Assembly (NCBI RefSeq): GCF_000188295.1
Contig: NZ_GL831112.1
Location: forward strand, 1,182,132 to 1,239,546
Source of the DNA: Streptococcus vestibularis ATCC 49124
Lineage (GTDB): Bacteria; Bacillota; Bacilli; Lactobacillales; Streptococcaceae
Direction: 5' to 3'
DNA length: 57,415 nucleotides
Program-made: the position numbers and the translations under genes
Part shown: piece by piece, positions 45,509-54,347 of the stretch
Layout of the letters: every line of letters starts with the position of its first letter
How positions within the stretch are numbered: the stretch's first letter is position 1
Notes under the pieces: generated by a model
Told to the model about the DNA's origin: nothing
Databases searched by the model: none
What the model saw: only the letters and a program-made list of their open reading frames with translations

Positions 45509-46561
45509 TCAATCCTTACTTTCTAAAAATTTCTGTAAAAGTTTTTCATCAGATGTTTGGGAATATCTTATACGGTAACTAAAATGAAACAACTGATTTA
45601 GGATATTCAATATTACTGAATCAACAAGTGAGAGACTAGGTTGTCTCAGCATTTTTGTCAATAAATAAGGCGTTACGGTCTCTAAGGATATCCTAAAATC
45701 CTCTCTCGTTGGAAAATTATTACTTGGATAATGTTTCGCTACACTTTCATACATAAACTCAACATCATACAAATGCTCCACCTGGTCAGATAAAATATTG
45801 ACGAACTTGCTATTTTCCTCATCAATCTTTAGATAGCCTTGGTCACTTGGAAATAAAATAAAGGTTAGGTTTGGATACTTTTTGACTAGCTGATCAATTT
45901 GCTTATAAAAACTATCATATGAGTCCTCTGAAATAAAACTATCAATATTTTTTAGCAGGATGAGATATTTCTCTGTTGTTTGTGACAGAAGACGGTCTAA
46001 CATTTCTAAAAAGAGGGATAGTTTATCAGTATTTGAAACCCATTCGAAAGATAGATTCATATTCTCAATGGTAAAAAATGGACTAAAATTTTTTGTGAGT
46101 AGTTGGTCTAGTGTTAGAGGGCGATTCTCTAAATGGTATTCCACCTGACCACAGTTTAAGTTTATATGCCGATTCATGGTTTCTTCTATAAGCTCTACTT
46201 GTTCATTAATTCTCTCCAAATGGGCTACTATATCCACTTGATTGACAACTTTACTAAGGTAATCGTGAGCAAGTGTGCCTTTCTTATATTCCATCTGTTC
46301 AAGTAAATCCTTAAAACTTGAAATGTCGATATAGTGATAGCTACTTCGCTTCACTATTTCTCCAGTCTCATCAAGTATAGTAGGCTCTTCATAATCAAAA
46401 ATACTTAAGTCCTCACTTGAGTATTTTCTTCCACCAAAATACCAACTCAAAATCTGCCAAGTATAATATTTGAGTTCATTATTCTGACCAACAATTTGTG
46501 TGATTACCCCAATATTCAATTCAATACGTTCTTTGTAAGGATGTTGTACAAAAAATTTCAT
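45509..46561 (-). CDS. csn2: CRISPR adaptation protein Csn2 (large, St-type)
   Basis: 350 aa, the long Csn2 form of the CRISPR1 locus (the short form is about 220 aa). Acts with Cas1-Cas2-Cas9 in taking up new spacers; Csn2 rings bind and slide on DNA ends. Features: FVQHPYKERIELNIGVITQIVGQNNELKYY at the start, LILLKNIDSFISEDSYDSFYKQIDQLVKKYPNLTFILFPSDQGYL (P-loop-like fold region). ATGA overlap with cas2. Confidence 0.95.
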   Translation of the reverse strand: MKFFVQHPYKERIELNIGVITQIVGQNNELKYYTWQILSWYFGGRKYSSEDLSIFDYEEPTILDETGEIVKRSSYHYIDISSFKDLLEQMEYKKGTLAHDYLSKVVNQVDIVAHLERINEQVELIEETMNRHINLNCGQVEYHLENRPLTLDQLLTKNFSPFFTIENMNLSFEWVSNTDKLSLFLEMLDRLLSQTTEKYLILLKNIDSFISEDSYDSFYKQIDQLVKKYPNLTFILFPSDQGYLKIDEENSKFVNILSDQVEHLYDVEFMYESVAKHYPSNNFPTREDFRISLETVTPYLLTKMLRQPSLSLVDSVILNILNQLFHFSYRIRYSQTSDEKLLQKFLESKD

Positions 46562-46881
46562 ATAACCACCAACTTATTATCACTGACGATTTCTTCTTGC
46601 TTAGTTTTGCCACCTATGATTAACGTCATTTCTGAAAATTGCTTTTCAGTAACCGCCAAAAGTCTCACATTTCCAGCAGGTAGATTACTCATCTTTAACT
46701 TCTTATAAAATTTATTTGCAAAACTTCTATTAGGACAAGTGCGATAGTAGACCGAAAATTGTAACATTTCAAACCCATTTGAAATTAATTCTTTACGAAA
46801 ATTACGATAGATTCTTTTTTCATCCTTGGATTCCATGGGCAAATCAAAAAAACATAATAATCTCAATGCTTCATACCTCAT
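46558..46881 (-). CDS. cas2: CRISPR-associated Cas2
   Basis: 107 aa, Cas2 ferredoxin-like fold: MRYEALRLLCFFDLPMESKDEKRIYRNFRKELISNGFEMLQFSVYYRTCPN, where FDLP is the usual strand-1 motif with Asp. Forms the central dimer of the Cas1-Cas2 spacer integrase. One base separates it from cas1, and it overlaps csn2. Confidence 0.97.
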   Translation of the reverse strand: MRYEALRLLCFFDLPMESKDEKRIYRNFRKELISNGFEMLQFSVYYRTCPNRSFANKFYKKLKMSNLPAGNVRLLAVTEKQFSEMTLIIGGKTKQEEIVSDNKLVVI

Positions 46882-46882
46882 C

Positions 46883-47794
46883 TTATTTTCTCCACTCTAA
46901 ACTTGATACCACCGGACAGTGAAATTTACTACTATCTTTTTCCGAAATATATTTGATAAAGCCTTTGACATATTTATCCATAGCAACTGTCACTGAGCAA
47001 GTCTCTTTGCCATATTTGATTTTAGCATTGAGTAAATCTGTCAATCCCAACCTATACTCATACTTAAGGAATTCTTGATCTCGTAAATTATCATAAACCC
47101 AAACATCTACAATCTGTCTAAATGGCTCCATCAAGTCATCAACCAAATTAAACTGATTGTATTCATTTTTATGGAAGATCCCTAATAGACCATTTAAACC
47201 ATAACCCGCCACTATTCTAGCCATCTGAGCCCTCATAATAGCATAGCCATAGTTTAAGCCAGCATTGATGACATCAGCTTCTTGCTGAGTTACTCTGACA
47301 AATTGTTTACCAAAGAGCTCATTAAAGTAGACCTTGGCAGCATGTCCCTCTCTATTCGTTCTATCACCAGGTTCTATCTGCTCTTTATAGTCTGAAAGTA
47401 GTCTAATGTTATCTAGACTTTTTTCAAACATGGCTAGGACATCCTCTTGGTTATTGATTTTATAATAAGTTACAATCTGCCATGCCTTGTCCTTTTGTTT
47501 CTGAGACCAATCCATCTGTTCTTTCAAGCGTTTGTAAGCTCTAAAGTGCCCATTTTGTGAGTGATAAATTCCTGTTGGTAAATGTTCGTTATCACAAACG
47601 ACTAAGGCAATATTATATTTACTTAGGGCGCTTAATAATCTAAGTGTAACAATGGTATCTCCACCTTCTGCAACTATTATCGAAATATCACTAAGTGGCA
47701 CCGTAAACTCTTGTCCCATCTTTTGCACTAATAAGTTATCAAGCTTTAAGCGCATCTTCTCACTTTGACTGACATGTACAACTCTCCAAGTCAT
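46883..47794 (-). CDS. cas1: CRISPR-associated Cas1 integrase
   Basis: 303 aa type II Cas1. N-terminal beta part (VVHVSQSEKMRLKLDNLLVQKMGQEFTVPLSDISIIVAEGGDTIVTLRLLSALSKYNIALVVCD) and helical catalytic part with EADVINAGLNYGYAIMRAQMARIVAGYGLNGLLGIFHKNEYNQFNLVDDLMEPFR, containing the conserved E, H and D metal ligands. Inserts protospacers at the leader end. Confidence 0.97.
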   Translation of the reverse strand: MTWRVVHVSQSEKMRLKLDNLLVQKMGQEFTVPLSDISIIVAEGGDTIVTLRLLSALSKYNIALVVCDNEHLPTGIYHSQNGHFRAYKRLKEQMDWSQKQKDKAWQIVTYYKINNQEDVLAMFEKSLDNIRLLSDYKEQIEPGDRTNREGHAAKVYFNELFGKQFVRVTQQEADVINAGLNYGYAIMRAQMARIVAGYGLNGLLGIFHKNEYNQFNLVDDLMEPFRQIVDVWVYDNLRDQEFLKYEYRLGLTDLLNAKIKYGKETCSVTVAMDKYVKGFIKYISEKDSSKFHCPVVSSLEWRK

Positions 47795-47808
47795 TTCTTC
47801 TCCTTTTT

Positions 47809-47916
47809 AAATAACGAAAACACCCTGCCATAAAATGACAGGGTGTTGATTTCGGCATGAAGCCTTATCTTTGTAGCTTCTGCAAGATTTAAGTAACTGT
47901 GTAAGGCGTCCCTTAC
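47809..47916 (-). ncRNA. tracrRNA
   Basis: About 108 nt between cas9 and cas1, same strand. Promoter TTGCAA (47946-47951)-N17-TATAAT (47923-47928) predicts a start near 47916. The anti-repeat is the 18-base stretch 47883-47900, complementary to the middle of the CRISPR repeat (AAGATTTAAGTAACTG). Downstream nexus-like part GCAGAAGCTACAAAGATAAGGC, and a final hairpin AACACCCTG/CAGGGTGTT (47819-47827, 47839-47847) with TTTTCGTTATTT. Matches remembered St1 tracrRNA. Confidence 0.95.
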
Positions 47917-47922
47917 ACGATT

Positions 47923-47951
47923 ATTATAGTATATGACAACTATAATTGCAA
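47923..47951 (-). promoter_or_regulatory. tracrRNA promoter
   Basis: TTGCAA, 17-bp spacer, TATAAT on the minus strand. Confidence 0.8.
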
Positions 47952-47970
47952 CACTTTTTAACAATTAATA

Positions 47971-50900
47971 TTAAAAATCTAGCTTAGGCTTATCACCCTC
48001 ATTTTTGATGATATGCTGATTTCCTAGAACATCCGTTCTTACTTTGTAAATAGAAATATTGGGTTTGTTTATTCCCTTTTGACATTGACCACCTTTAGCT
48101 ACAGCTCCTAGTACATTTATTAACGATTCATTTCCTTCAAATTTCTGTTTATCATAAGGTTTTAATTCTACATAGTGTTTAACATTAGGTTTAGTACGAG
48201 ATAAGAAACGGAATAGCTGCTGTTCTTTTGTTTCCGTATCTTTGATAAGCAACAAATCGTTTTTATAAAGTGTAAACTTGAATTCTGAATCAGAATCTAC
48301 ACCCTCTTTCTTCTTAATGACATTGTATTTTTCCTGAGAAATCTTATATGTTCCTGTCCCTTTCTCAAATTGTAGATCAGCATATTTTAATCCAAGGATT
48401 TCGTATTTTCCAGTAGTCTTATTGAAATAGACATCCGCTCTCCATGGAGAAACTGACTGCAAGACAACTTTATTGTTACTATCTTTGGGAGTGATATCAA
48501 TATGATTACCTAACTTACTATCATAGTATTTAAGACTCTTGATTTCAGGACCATTGCCTTTTTTACTATATTTACGAATATAGTCGCCATGTTCTTCTTT
48601 ATATTTTAGGAAAGGATTACATGGTACTTCTTTCCCTTTTTCATTCATTTCCTTATTAGGATAGTTCTCTAAAATTGGCTCGATAACTTTCTCAAAGGTT
48701 TGTGGGTCGTGACGATACATGAGGAATTTTGACTTATCCTTCTGATAAATCTTTATAAAGGCATCATAGCCAGTCTGGCTATAGATATCTTTGATTTTCC
48801 CTAAGACATAAGTTTCATCCTTCTTATCTTTTCCTACTTTAGCCTGTCTTGTTGCATAAATGGTGGCATCTGATATTTTACGATTAAACTTAGAATCCAC
48901 TTGATATGAGAATAAGATACTGTCTTCAAATTCTTTACTCTTCAATGTATCAACAAAATGTTGGTAAGGGGCTTTGAACACAGATTCCTTGTACTCATCA
49001 TCACTAATAAGTTCACCAGTTTCAATATCAAGTAGTTGGTTTTCTGAATAATTTACAAGGGTATTCTTTTGTTTTTTCCACAAATTCAACTGACTTGAAG
49101 CAGCAATAATCAGTGCATCTACGGCATGGTGATGATAAGTATCACGAGTCTTCTCAATTCCCCAATGGCGTCTCAATTGAGATGTGAATTGACCACGAAC
49201 CACGGAAACTTTTGTATCAGTCTTGTGAGCTCTAAAGTGTTCTTGAAGGGCATTGAGGACAACTCTTGAAGCGTATCTTGTATCTACAAGATTTCGTTCG
49301 ATAAATTTCTTGCGAACATCAAATCTTGAAATGTCCTCTTCTGTAAGAAGGTATTCTTTTTTCTTGTTTGAAAGTGATTTTGACTCACGTACAAAAGCTT
49401 TTAATTCACGGAAAGACCATGCATCATCCATGCTATCTAAAGCCTGATAAGGTGTTCGTTGTCCTTTTTCTTGGTTAGCAGTTGCATAAACCAAAACCTT
49501 ATTAGCAAGACTGTCATCGAAGGTGATAGAAAGAGGTAAAATATGATCTATTTCAAATTGATTAGGATTATTTATCAAATCATGGATCGAAATTGTTTTA
49601 CCAGTATAAAGGCAACGTTCTCCTTGCTGATGCCAAAGGCGAATTTTAGTCGCTAATTGCTTATGACCGTGGAAAACGCTATGTGGTAATTCAGCCCTTC
49701 CATTATATTGGTTGGCAGCCTTAAGCATTGCTGCATCTTTTTCATCTTTGTTTGCTTTTTGAATCTTTTGAATAGCTTTCTTTTCATCATCTTCATTTGT
49801 TTCACGAGCCATTTCGATGACAATATTGTCAAAGTCTCCATACTCTTTGATTGCTGCATTTACTATTTTTATAGCTTGGCGAACAGACTTAGCAACAACA
49901 GGATTATAGATTTCTTCAGTTAATAGTTTTTCATCTATATATTTTGTTTTATTTGAAGACGAAGTTGTTTTTTGTTTCCCAAGTCGTGTCAGGATAGTCA
50001 TTTGCTCTTCTGACGTCGCATACAATTCTGGGATTAACTCCATCATCAGTTTGACAGAAAAATTATGCCATCCTTTGCCAAAAATGGAACTATTTGCTTT
50101 GCGGAATTGAACCAATTCGTCAATTTGCTCCTGGCTAAAGTTACCATCAGCAAACTCATGATCTAAGGCTTCTTGAATACCTTCCCTCTCAGTGTTTAAT
50201 GTCAAGACATAGGCTAACTTATCAAGTTGGTCTCTTGACATTTTCTCAAAATCAATGGTTTCAAGCGTCTTCATCTTTCGATAGGCTTCGAAAGTATGAA
50301 TCTCAGCCTTATCTGATTTGTCGATACGGTATCCCTTGATATCCGCAACATCGCAAGAAAGTAGTTTAGCGATATATTTAAAGAGTTTCGCTGGCCCCAT
50401 TGCCTTTTCATTTTTGACATAATTAATGATTTGATTCTTCTGTTCTTCGCTCAACTTCTTGGTTTCAGTAGGAACTGTTAGATTGTTCAAATCATTTAGC
50501 AAATTGAATTCTTGAGCCGTGTAGGATGCTTTTGCTGCTCTATACTCTTCTGGATAAAATGTACATTTCCCGATTAGGATACCAAAAATATTGTCTAAAG
50601 TTATGTACTCATTTTCAGAATCTTTCTTAGTAGTATACCTTCCATAATCAGTCCGAGACTTTTCATTACCTGGTCCGTGATAATATTTCCGTTTTCCAGT
50701 TAAAATTTCGAGATAACGATTAATAAATTCATCTGTAATCTGTGGATTAAATTCTTTTTGGGTTTGCAGTATCCTTAAGGCTTCTGAACGATAAGCTGAT
50801 GTAGGAAAGACATTAATTAAGCGATGTTTTTTTCCATCTTCCTCAACAGTAAAATCACCACGTAATTGACCATATTTTTGGTAGCGTTCCAACTGAATCT

Positions 50901-51357
50901 GTCCCGGTGTCTTAGTTTCTAATTGTTTACTATTTTCCTTAACAATTTGTGCATAGTCTCCTACTGATGAATTTCCGTCATCACTGGCATCATCGAGATA
51001 ACTAATCCCACGGTGTTTCACCATATTTTTAAGAGCGATAAACAATTCTTCATTAGACAATTCATCGATCAAGCCCTTAACCCGTAATTGATATGGGTTA
51101 AGATTGATTGAAACCTTCGTAAAATCGGTGATTAATCCACTTTCCTCAAATAGATGATTTAAACGAACTCTACGATGTTTTTTACGTCGTGTCAATCGTC
51201 TTCCTTGACGATTTGTTCTACGTTCTACATTATTTTCCGCTTGGGCTGCTGGGAAAATGCGTGAATTCTTATGGATAATTTCTCCCGTCACTTTATTAAG
51301 GATACCTACACCAACAGAACCTATACCGATATCAAGTCCTAAAACTAAGTCGCTCAT
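47971..51357 (-). CDS. cas9: Cas9 nuclease (CRISPR1, St1 type)
   Basis: 1128 aa RNA-guided double-strand nuclease. RuvC-I D9 in LVLGLDIGIGSVG, arginine-rich bridge helix about 46-65 (RRTNRQGRRLTRRKKHRRVR), RuvC-II E515 (NIVIEMARE), HNH D604-H605 (FEIDHILPLS) with the later N, RuvC-III H744/D747 (HHHAVDALI), then wedge and PAM-interacting domains to FEGNESLINVL...IIKNEGDKPKLDF. All catalytic residues present. Numbering is six above my memory of LMD-9 St1Cas9 because of an insertion around 241-251 (TTKKDSENEY). AAGGAGA ribosome site; promoter TTGTGA-N17-TAAAAT at 51387-51415. Confidence 0.98.
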   Translation of the reverse strand: MSDLVLGLDIGIGSVGVGILNKVTGEIIHKNSRIFPAAQAENNVERRTNRQGRRLTRRKKHRRVRLNHLFEESGLITDFTKVSINLNPYQLRVKGLIDELSNEELFIALKNMVKHRGISYLDDASDDGNSSVGDYAQIVKENSKQLETKTPGQIQLERYQKYGQLRGDFTVEEDGKKHRLINVFPTSAYRSEALRILQTQKEFNPQITDEFINRYLEILTGKRKYYHGPGNEKSRTDYGRYTTKKDSENEYITLDNIFGILIGKCTFYPEEYRAAKASYTAQEFNLLNDLNNLTVPTETKKLSEEQKNQIINYVKNEKAMGPAKLFKYIAKLLSCDVADIKGYRIDKSDKAEIHTFEAYRKMKTLETIDFEKMSRDQLDKLAYVLTLNTEREGIQEALDHEFADGNFSQEQIDELVQFRKANSSIFGKGWHNFSVKLMMELIPELYATSEEQMTILTRLGKQKTTSSSNKTKYIDEKLLTEEIYNPVVAKSVRQAIKIVNAAIKEYGDFDNIVIEMARETNEDDEKKAIQKIQKANKDEKDAAMLKAANQYNGRAELPHSVFHGHKQLATKIRLWHQQGERCLYTGKTISIHDLINNPNQFEIDHILPLSITFDDSLANKVLVYATANQEKGQRTPYQALDSMDDAWSFRELKAFVRESKSLSNKKKEYLLTEEDISRFDVRKKFIERNLVDTRYASRVVLNALQEHFRAHKTDTKVSVVRGQFTSQLRRHWGIEKTRDTYHHHAVDALIIAASSQLNLWKKQKNTLVNYSENQLLDIETGELISDDEYKESVFKAPYQHFVDTLKSKEFEDSILFSYQVDSKFNRKISDATIYATRQAKVGKDKKDETYVLGKIKDIYSQTGYDAFIKIYQKDKSKFLMYRHDPQTFEKVIEPILENYPNKEMNEKGKEVPCNPFLKYKEEHGDYIRKYSKKGNGPEIKSLKYYDSKLGNHIDITPKDSNNKVVLQSVSPWRADVYFNKTTGKYEILGLKYADLQFEKGTGTYKISQEKYNVIKKKEGVDSDSEFKFTLYKNDLLLIKDTETKEQQLFRFLSRTKPNVKHYVELKPYDKQKFEGNESLINVLGAVAKGGQCQKGINKPNISIYKVRTDVLGNQHIIKNEGDKPKLDF

Positions 51358-51386
51358 TTAAGAATCTCCTTATGCTTTTTTCTAAT

Positions 51387-51415
51387 ATTTTACAATAATA
51401 TCTGAAAATTCACAA
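51387..51415 (-). promoter_or_regulatory. cas operon promoter
   Basis: Minus strand TTGTGA (51410-51415), 17-bp spacer, TAAAAT (51387-51392), 30 bases before the cas9 ATG. Confidence 0.65.
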
Positions 51416-51550
51416 CCGTGTTTGTAAACGCTATAATCTATGTTTTAAAAAATCAATTTAATATTATTTTTATCTAAACAACTTTATTCACTTCATTCCG
51501 AAATCTAGAAAAAATATAAATACTACTCCCTTTAACGACTTTGCTCATGT

Positions 51551-51580
51551 AAAAAGCCAAGTCAACTTGGACTTGGTCTT
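51551..51580 (-). terminator. terminator after the YpmS-like gene
   Basis: Stem AAGCCAAGTC with GACTTGGTCTT (one G-U), followed on the minus strand by TTTTTACA. Confidence 0.7.
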
Positions 51581-51610
51581 GGATTTCATTTTTGAACAAA
51601 GGAGTTTAAA

Positions 51611-52225
51611 TTACCAACTTGTTGGCAAGGAAATCGGAATGTTAAGCTTCACCTTCATCTTGCTATTGTTAATAGTGGCTTGCTCAATTTCGTAGCCGAT
51701 TTCAGGAAGCTTGAGCTGAATCTGGTTGTTAACCACGCGAACACCACTGCTGGACTGGGCAATGCTCTTCTTGAGGTAAGGCAGAACCAGTGATTTTGGA
51801 ACTGGAAGGCGACCCAGGTGGGCACCTGCCAAATCTAGTAGGATGACTTCCTTGTTAGTGCTGACCGTAAAATCAAGGCTAAATGTTGATTCGATAGGAC
51901 CAAGAGATACGGGAACCTTAGCTGTTAGATAGGAATCATTCAACTCTACGGTACTGTTTTGCAGGGTCTCATCATTAGATTCAGCTATGCTTTCTTTTAG
52001 GACTTGACGAAACTGATTACTATCCAGATTAATCTCGGTTGAAAGGCTCCCTGATGATAGTGATGTCCCACCAATACCAGCCTGGACTAAATCAACAAGA
52101 GATGTTTGTGTTGGTACATTTTTTAATTGGTCTTGACTGTCAATCTTATCCGGAATAAGTAGAGCCACCATTGCAAAAAAGAGCACAATGACAAGGACAA
52201 TGAATCGTTTAAACCACTTCCACAT
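51611..52225 (-). CDS. YpmS-like DUF2140 protein
   Basis: 204 aa with N-terminal membrane helix (about 5-25, FIVLVIVLFFAMVALLI) and an outside domain of the YpmS/DUF2140 family: FRQVLKESIAES, LNDSYLTAKVPVSLGPIESTFSLDFTVSTNKEVILLDLAGAHLGRLPVPKSLVLPYLKKSI. Function unknown. Two ATGs are possible; 52225 has GGGG at a suitable distance, 52243 has none, so I prefer 52225 with moderate certainty. Confidence 0.85.
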   Translation of the reverse strand: MWKWFKRFIVLVIVLFFAMVALLIPDKIDSQDQLKNVPTQTSLVDLVQAGIGGTSLSSGSLSTEINLDSNQFRQVLKESIAESNDETLQNSTVELNDSYLTAKVPVSLGPIESTFSLDFTVSTNKEVILLDLAGAHLGRLPVPKSLVLPYLKKSIAQSSSGVRVVNNQIQLKLPEIGYEIEQATINNSKMKVKLNIPISLPTSW

Positions 52226-52320
52226 AGGGATACCCCATTTCAATTTTTCACTTTTGACGTCTATTGTACTGGAATCAAGGGAAAAAAGCGAGTAAGAACT
52301 GGAAATTCTCTCATATTTTC

Positions 52321-52962
52321 TTAATCCAAGAGGTAGGGCTCAAGAGCTTCATAGACCTTTCAGTAAGCATTGGCATATAGGTGAACGCCGTCATAGGTAC
52401 GCTCTGCTTTCTGCTCTTTTATATCATCGACCGGCTCAGCATTACAATTAATGAAGTGGCAACCATAGGTTTTGGCGATTTCCTCAGGAGTCTTATTAGA
52501 ACGGTCAAGGTTTTCAGGGGTCCGCAGTTTCATCCACTGGATAGATGCCCGGGTCTGACAAGGCAGATGAAGATTTGCTGGAGAAAAAGCTATCAGGTAA
52601 ATCTTGGTATTTAGCAATATAGCTAGTAGTTGCTCCAGAATTTGTCCGATATTTGCCATCATATGGTGTAACCAATGGTCTCCATAAGTCTCCTAGGTCA
52701 TAACATTAGTACCCATACTGATGAAAAGCTTGGCCGGTTGCAAATCCAAAATCAGGGGAAGGATATGCTGGAGAAATTCATCCGTATTCAAACCACTGAT
52801 GCCTCCATTATAGATGATATCGTCAATACCTCTACTCCTAGCAATTTCACAAATGGGAAAAAGCTCCATGAGAGAGAAGCCAGTGAAGAATATCTCTCCC
52901 TTGATGGCGACCTCATTTAAGTACTAATAGTTTTTAAGTTTGATTTCTTTTAATTCATCCAT
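52321..52962 (-). pseudogene. SGNH/GDSL hydrolase gene with three in-frame stops
   Basis: A frame of 214 codons from ATG 52960-52962 to TAA 52321-52323 holds three stops, TAG at 52924-52926, TAG at 52693-52695 and TGA at 52360-52362, but no frameshift. Protein reads EIFFTGFSLMELFPICEIARSRGIDDIIYNGGISGLNTDEFLQHILPLILDLQPAKLFISMGTNVMT, then ETYGDHWLHHMM..., ending AERTYDGVHLYANAY. GGISG, the GTN block and the late DG-H-L pattern are those of GDSL lipase/acylhydrolases; the GDS nucleophile is replaced (TGFS). Inactive as written. Confidence 0.85.
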
Positions 52963-52985
52963 GATAATTTTCTGCTATATTTATC

Positions 52986-53402
52986 TCAATGAGTGAGAAG
53001 GTAAAAAGTAGCCATAGCTTTTAGGGCGCCAATTAGTTGGATAAACATAAGCGCATGGATGAGCCCAAATAATAGAGACTGGACGAGATTAGCCCCTAGA
53101 ATCCTAGTTTCCCTTACAACCTTATAGCTATCCATCTGGACCATAAACATTTCCTTTTCGCTGGCAGTCGCCCTTTTCTTAAAATAGCTGCAGATATGTT
53201 GGAAGGAATTGACGACTTGACCAGGATTTTCAGGAAGGTCAAGTGCTTGATTAATATAAGCTTGAGCCTAATCCAAACTAACCTCATCATTCTTGAGATA
53301 GTTCCGGATTTCTAAGTAAATCTTGTTTGAATGACTGAACACCAGGTACTTATTTACTGCCCAAAGTCGCTCTCACTGGCGACGTGGATTTCTTGTTGTC
53401 AT
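52986..53402 (-). pseudogene. membrane protein gene with two in-frame stops
   Basis: A frame of 139 codons from ATG 53400-53402 to TGA 52986-52988 carries TGA at codon 10 (MTTRNPRRQ-stop-ERLWAVNKY) and TAG after VSLD, with no frameshift. It reads NKYLVFSHSNKIYLEIRNYLKND and then AQAYINQALDLPENPGQVVNSFQHICSYFKKRATASEKEMFMVQMDSYKVVRETRILGANLVQSLLFGLIHALMFIQLIGALKAMATFYLL. Two C-terminal hydrophobic segments. Family not recognised. Immediately upstream of the broken GDSL gene, 23 bases away, likely once one operon. Confidence 0.75.
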
Positions 53403-53588
53403 TAGGGACCTTCCTTAATAACTTTTTATCATCATAGCATAGTTTAAATGGGGATAATAGAGTATGATCTTGCTAGTGGGGAGTCATTTGCTAGGGATAG
53501 TTGTATCTATTTTCAGAAAAAGGGTTTTGCTTGGTTTATGTATAAGCGTTTGCTATACTTAAGGTATCAAAGAAAGGAGACAAAGCCT

Positions 53589-54008
53589 ATGACATTGTCC
53601 AAAAAACTCACACTTTCTCTTGCCTCTATGGCAGTTCTTGGTCTTTTAGCAGCCTGCTCAAACCAGAAAGCTCAAACACCTGAAAGCTCTGCTAGTACCC
53701 AACAAAGTTCAAGTAAGGTTTCACCTTCACAAAGTTCTGAAGCTTCTAAACAGACTAACGGGCTAGATGGCACCTATAAAGGAACTGATGAAAGCGATCG
53801 TATTACTCTTACTATCTCTGGAAATACTGGTACTTGGGAAGAGGACGAAGCAGATGGCGAGAAGGATAGCAAGTCTGTAACAGTTAACCCTGCCAATCAA
53901 AGTCTAACGATTGGGGATGATATCAAATACTATAAACTCGACGGAAATCAGCTGACTATTGAAGATGATGATCGTGATTCAGATGATACCATTATCTTAA
54001 CAAAATAA
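53589..54008 (+). CDS. small secreted lipoprotein
   Basis: 139 aa lipoprotein. Signal peptide 1-23 with lipobox LLAAC (Cys24), Ser-rich linker, then a small domain LDGTYKGTDESDRITLTISGNTGTWEEDEADGEKDSKSVTVNPANQSLTIGDDIKYYKLDGNQLTIEDDDRDSDDTIILTK, a lipocalin-like beta pattern and very acidic. Relatives are unnamed streptococcal lipoproteins. The frame extends 47 codons upstream, but the ATG at 53589 follows AAAGGAGAC and the signal peptide begins there. Terminator CTTAGC/GCTAAG TTTTTT at 54019-54056. Confidence 0.85.
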   Translation: MTLSKKLTLSLASMAVLGLLAACSNQKAQTPESSASTQQSSSKVSPSQSSEASKQTNGLDGTYKGTDESDRITLTISGNTGTWEEDEADGEKDSKSVTVNPANQSLTIGDDIKYYKLDGNQLTIEDDDRDSDDTIILTK

Positions 54009-54018
54009 TATCATATAC

Positions 54019-54056
54019 CTTAGCCAAACCACTCTCTTGATTTAGCTAAGTTTTTT
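54019..54056 (+). terminator. terminator after the lipoprotein gene
   Basis: CTTAGC/GCTAAG stem (54019-54024, 54045-54050) and six T. Confidence 0.65.
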
Positions 54057-54102
54057 ATGTTTTACTATTGCAAGAAAGAAAACGGATACAAACAGGAGGC
54101 TG

Positions 54103-54296
54103 ATGATGACCCAAAGACAATTATGGTTGACGCTATTCTTTTATCAATTAGTGTAACTCTTATTGGACTCGGATTTTCTGTATATAATTATATTATCTTC
54201 GACAAACCTTTTATAACTACAAAAGGTTTGCTAGCTGCATTTTATCTGGGTGCGACAGTGGTTGCCATTAGTCTATCCAAGTCAAATAGGAAGTAA
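54103..54296 (+). pseudogene. small two-helix membrane protein, probably frameshifted
   Basis: An AGGAGG site is followed by ATGATG (54103-54108), whose frame reads MMTQRQLWLTLFFYQLV then stops. The overlapping frame continues with hydrophobic ISVTLIGLGFSVYNYIIFDKPFITTKGLLAAFYLGATVVAISLSKSNRK to the stop at 54294-54296. Joining the two frames near 54155 gives a sensible two-helix protein of about 62 aa. Alternatively, translation starts at ATG 54124 without a good ribosome site. Family unknown. Confidence 0.45.
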
Positions 54297-54304
54297 AGAT
54301 AAGA

Positions 54305-54341
54305 AAAAGGTATAAGTTTGCAGACTTATACCTTTTTTGGT
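54305..54341. terminator. bidirectional terminator
   Basis: AAAAGGTATAAGT/ACTTATACCTTTT, perfect 13-bp stem with a six-base loop, between converging genes. Confidence 0.85.
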
Positions 54342-54347
54342 AAAACA

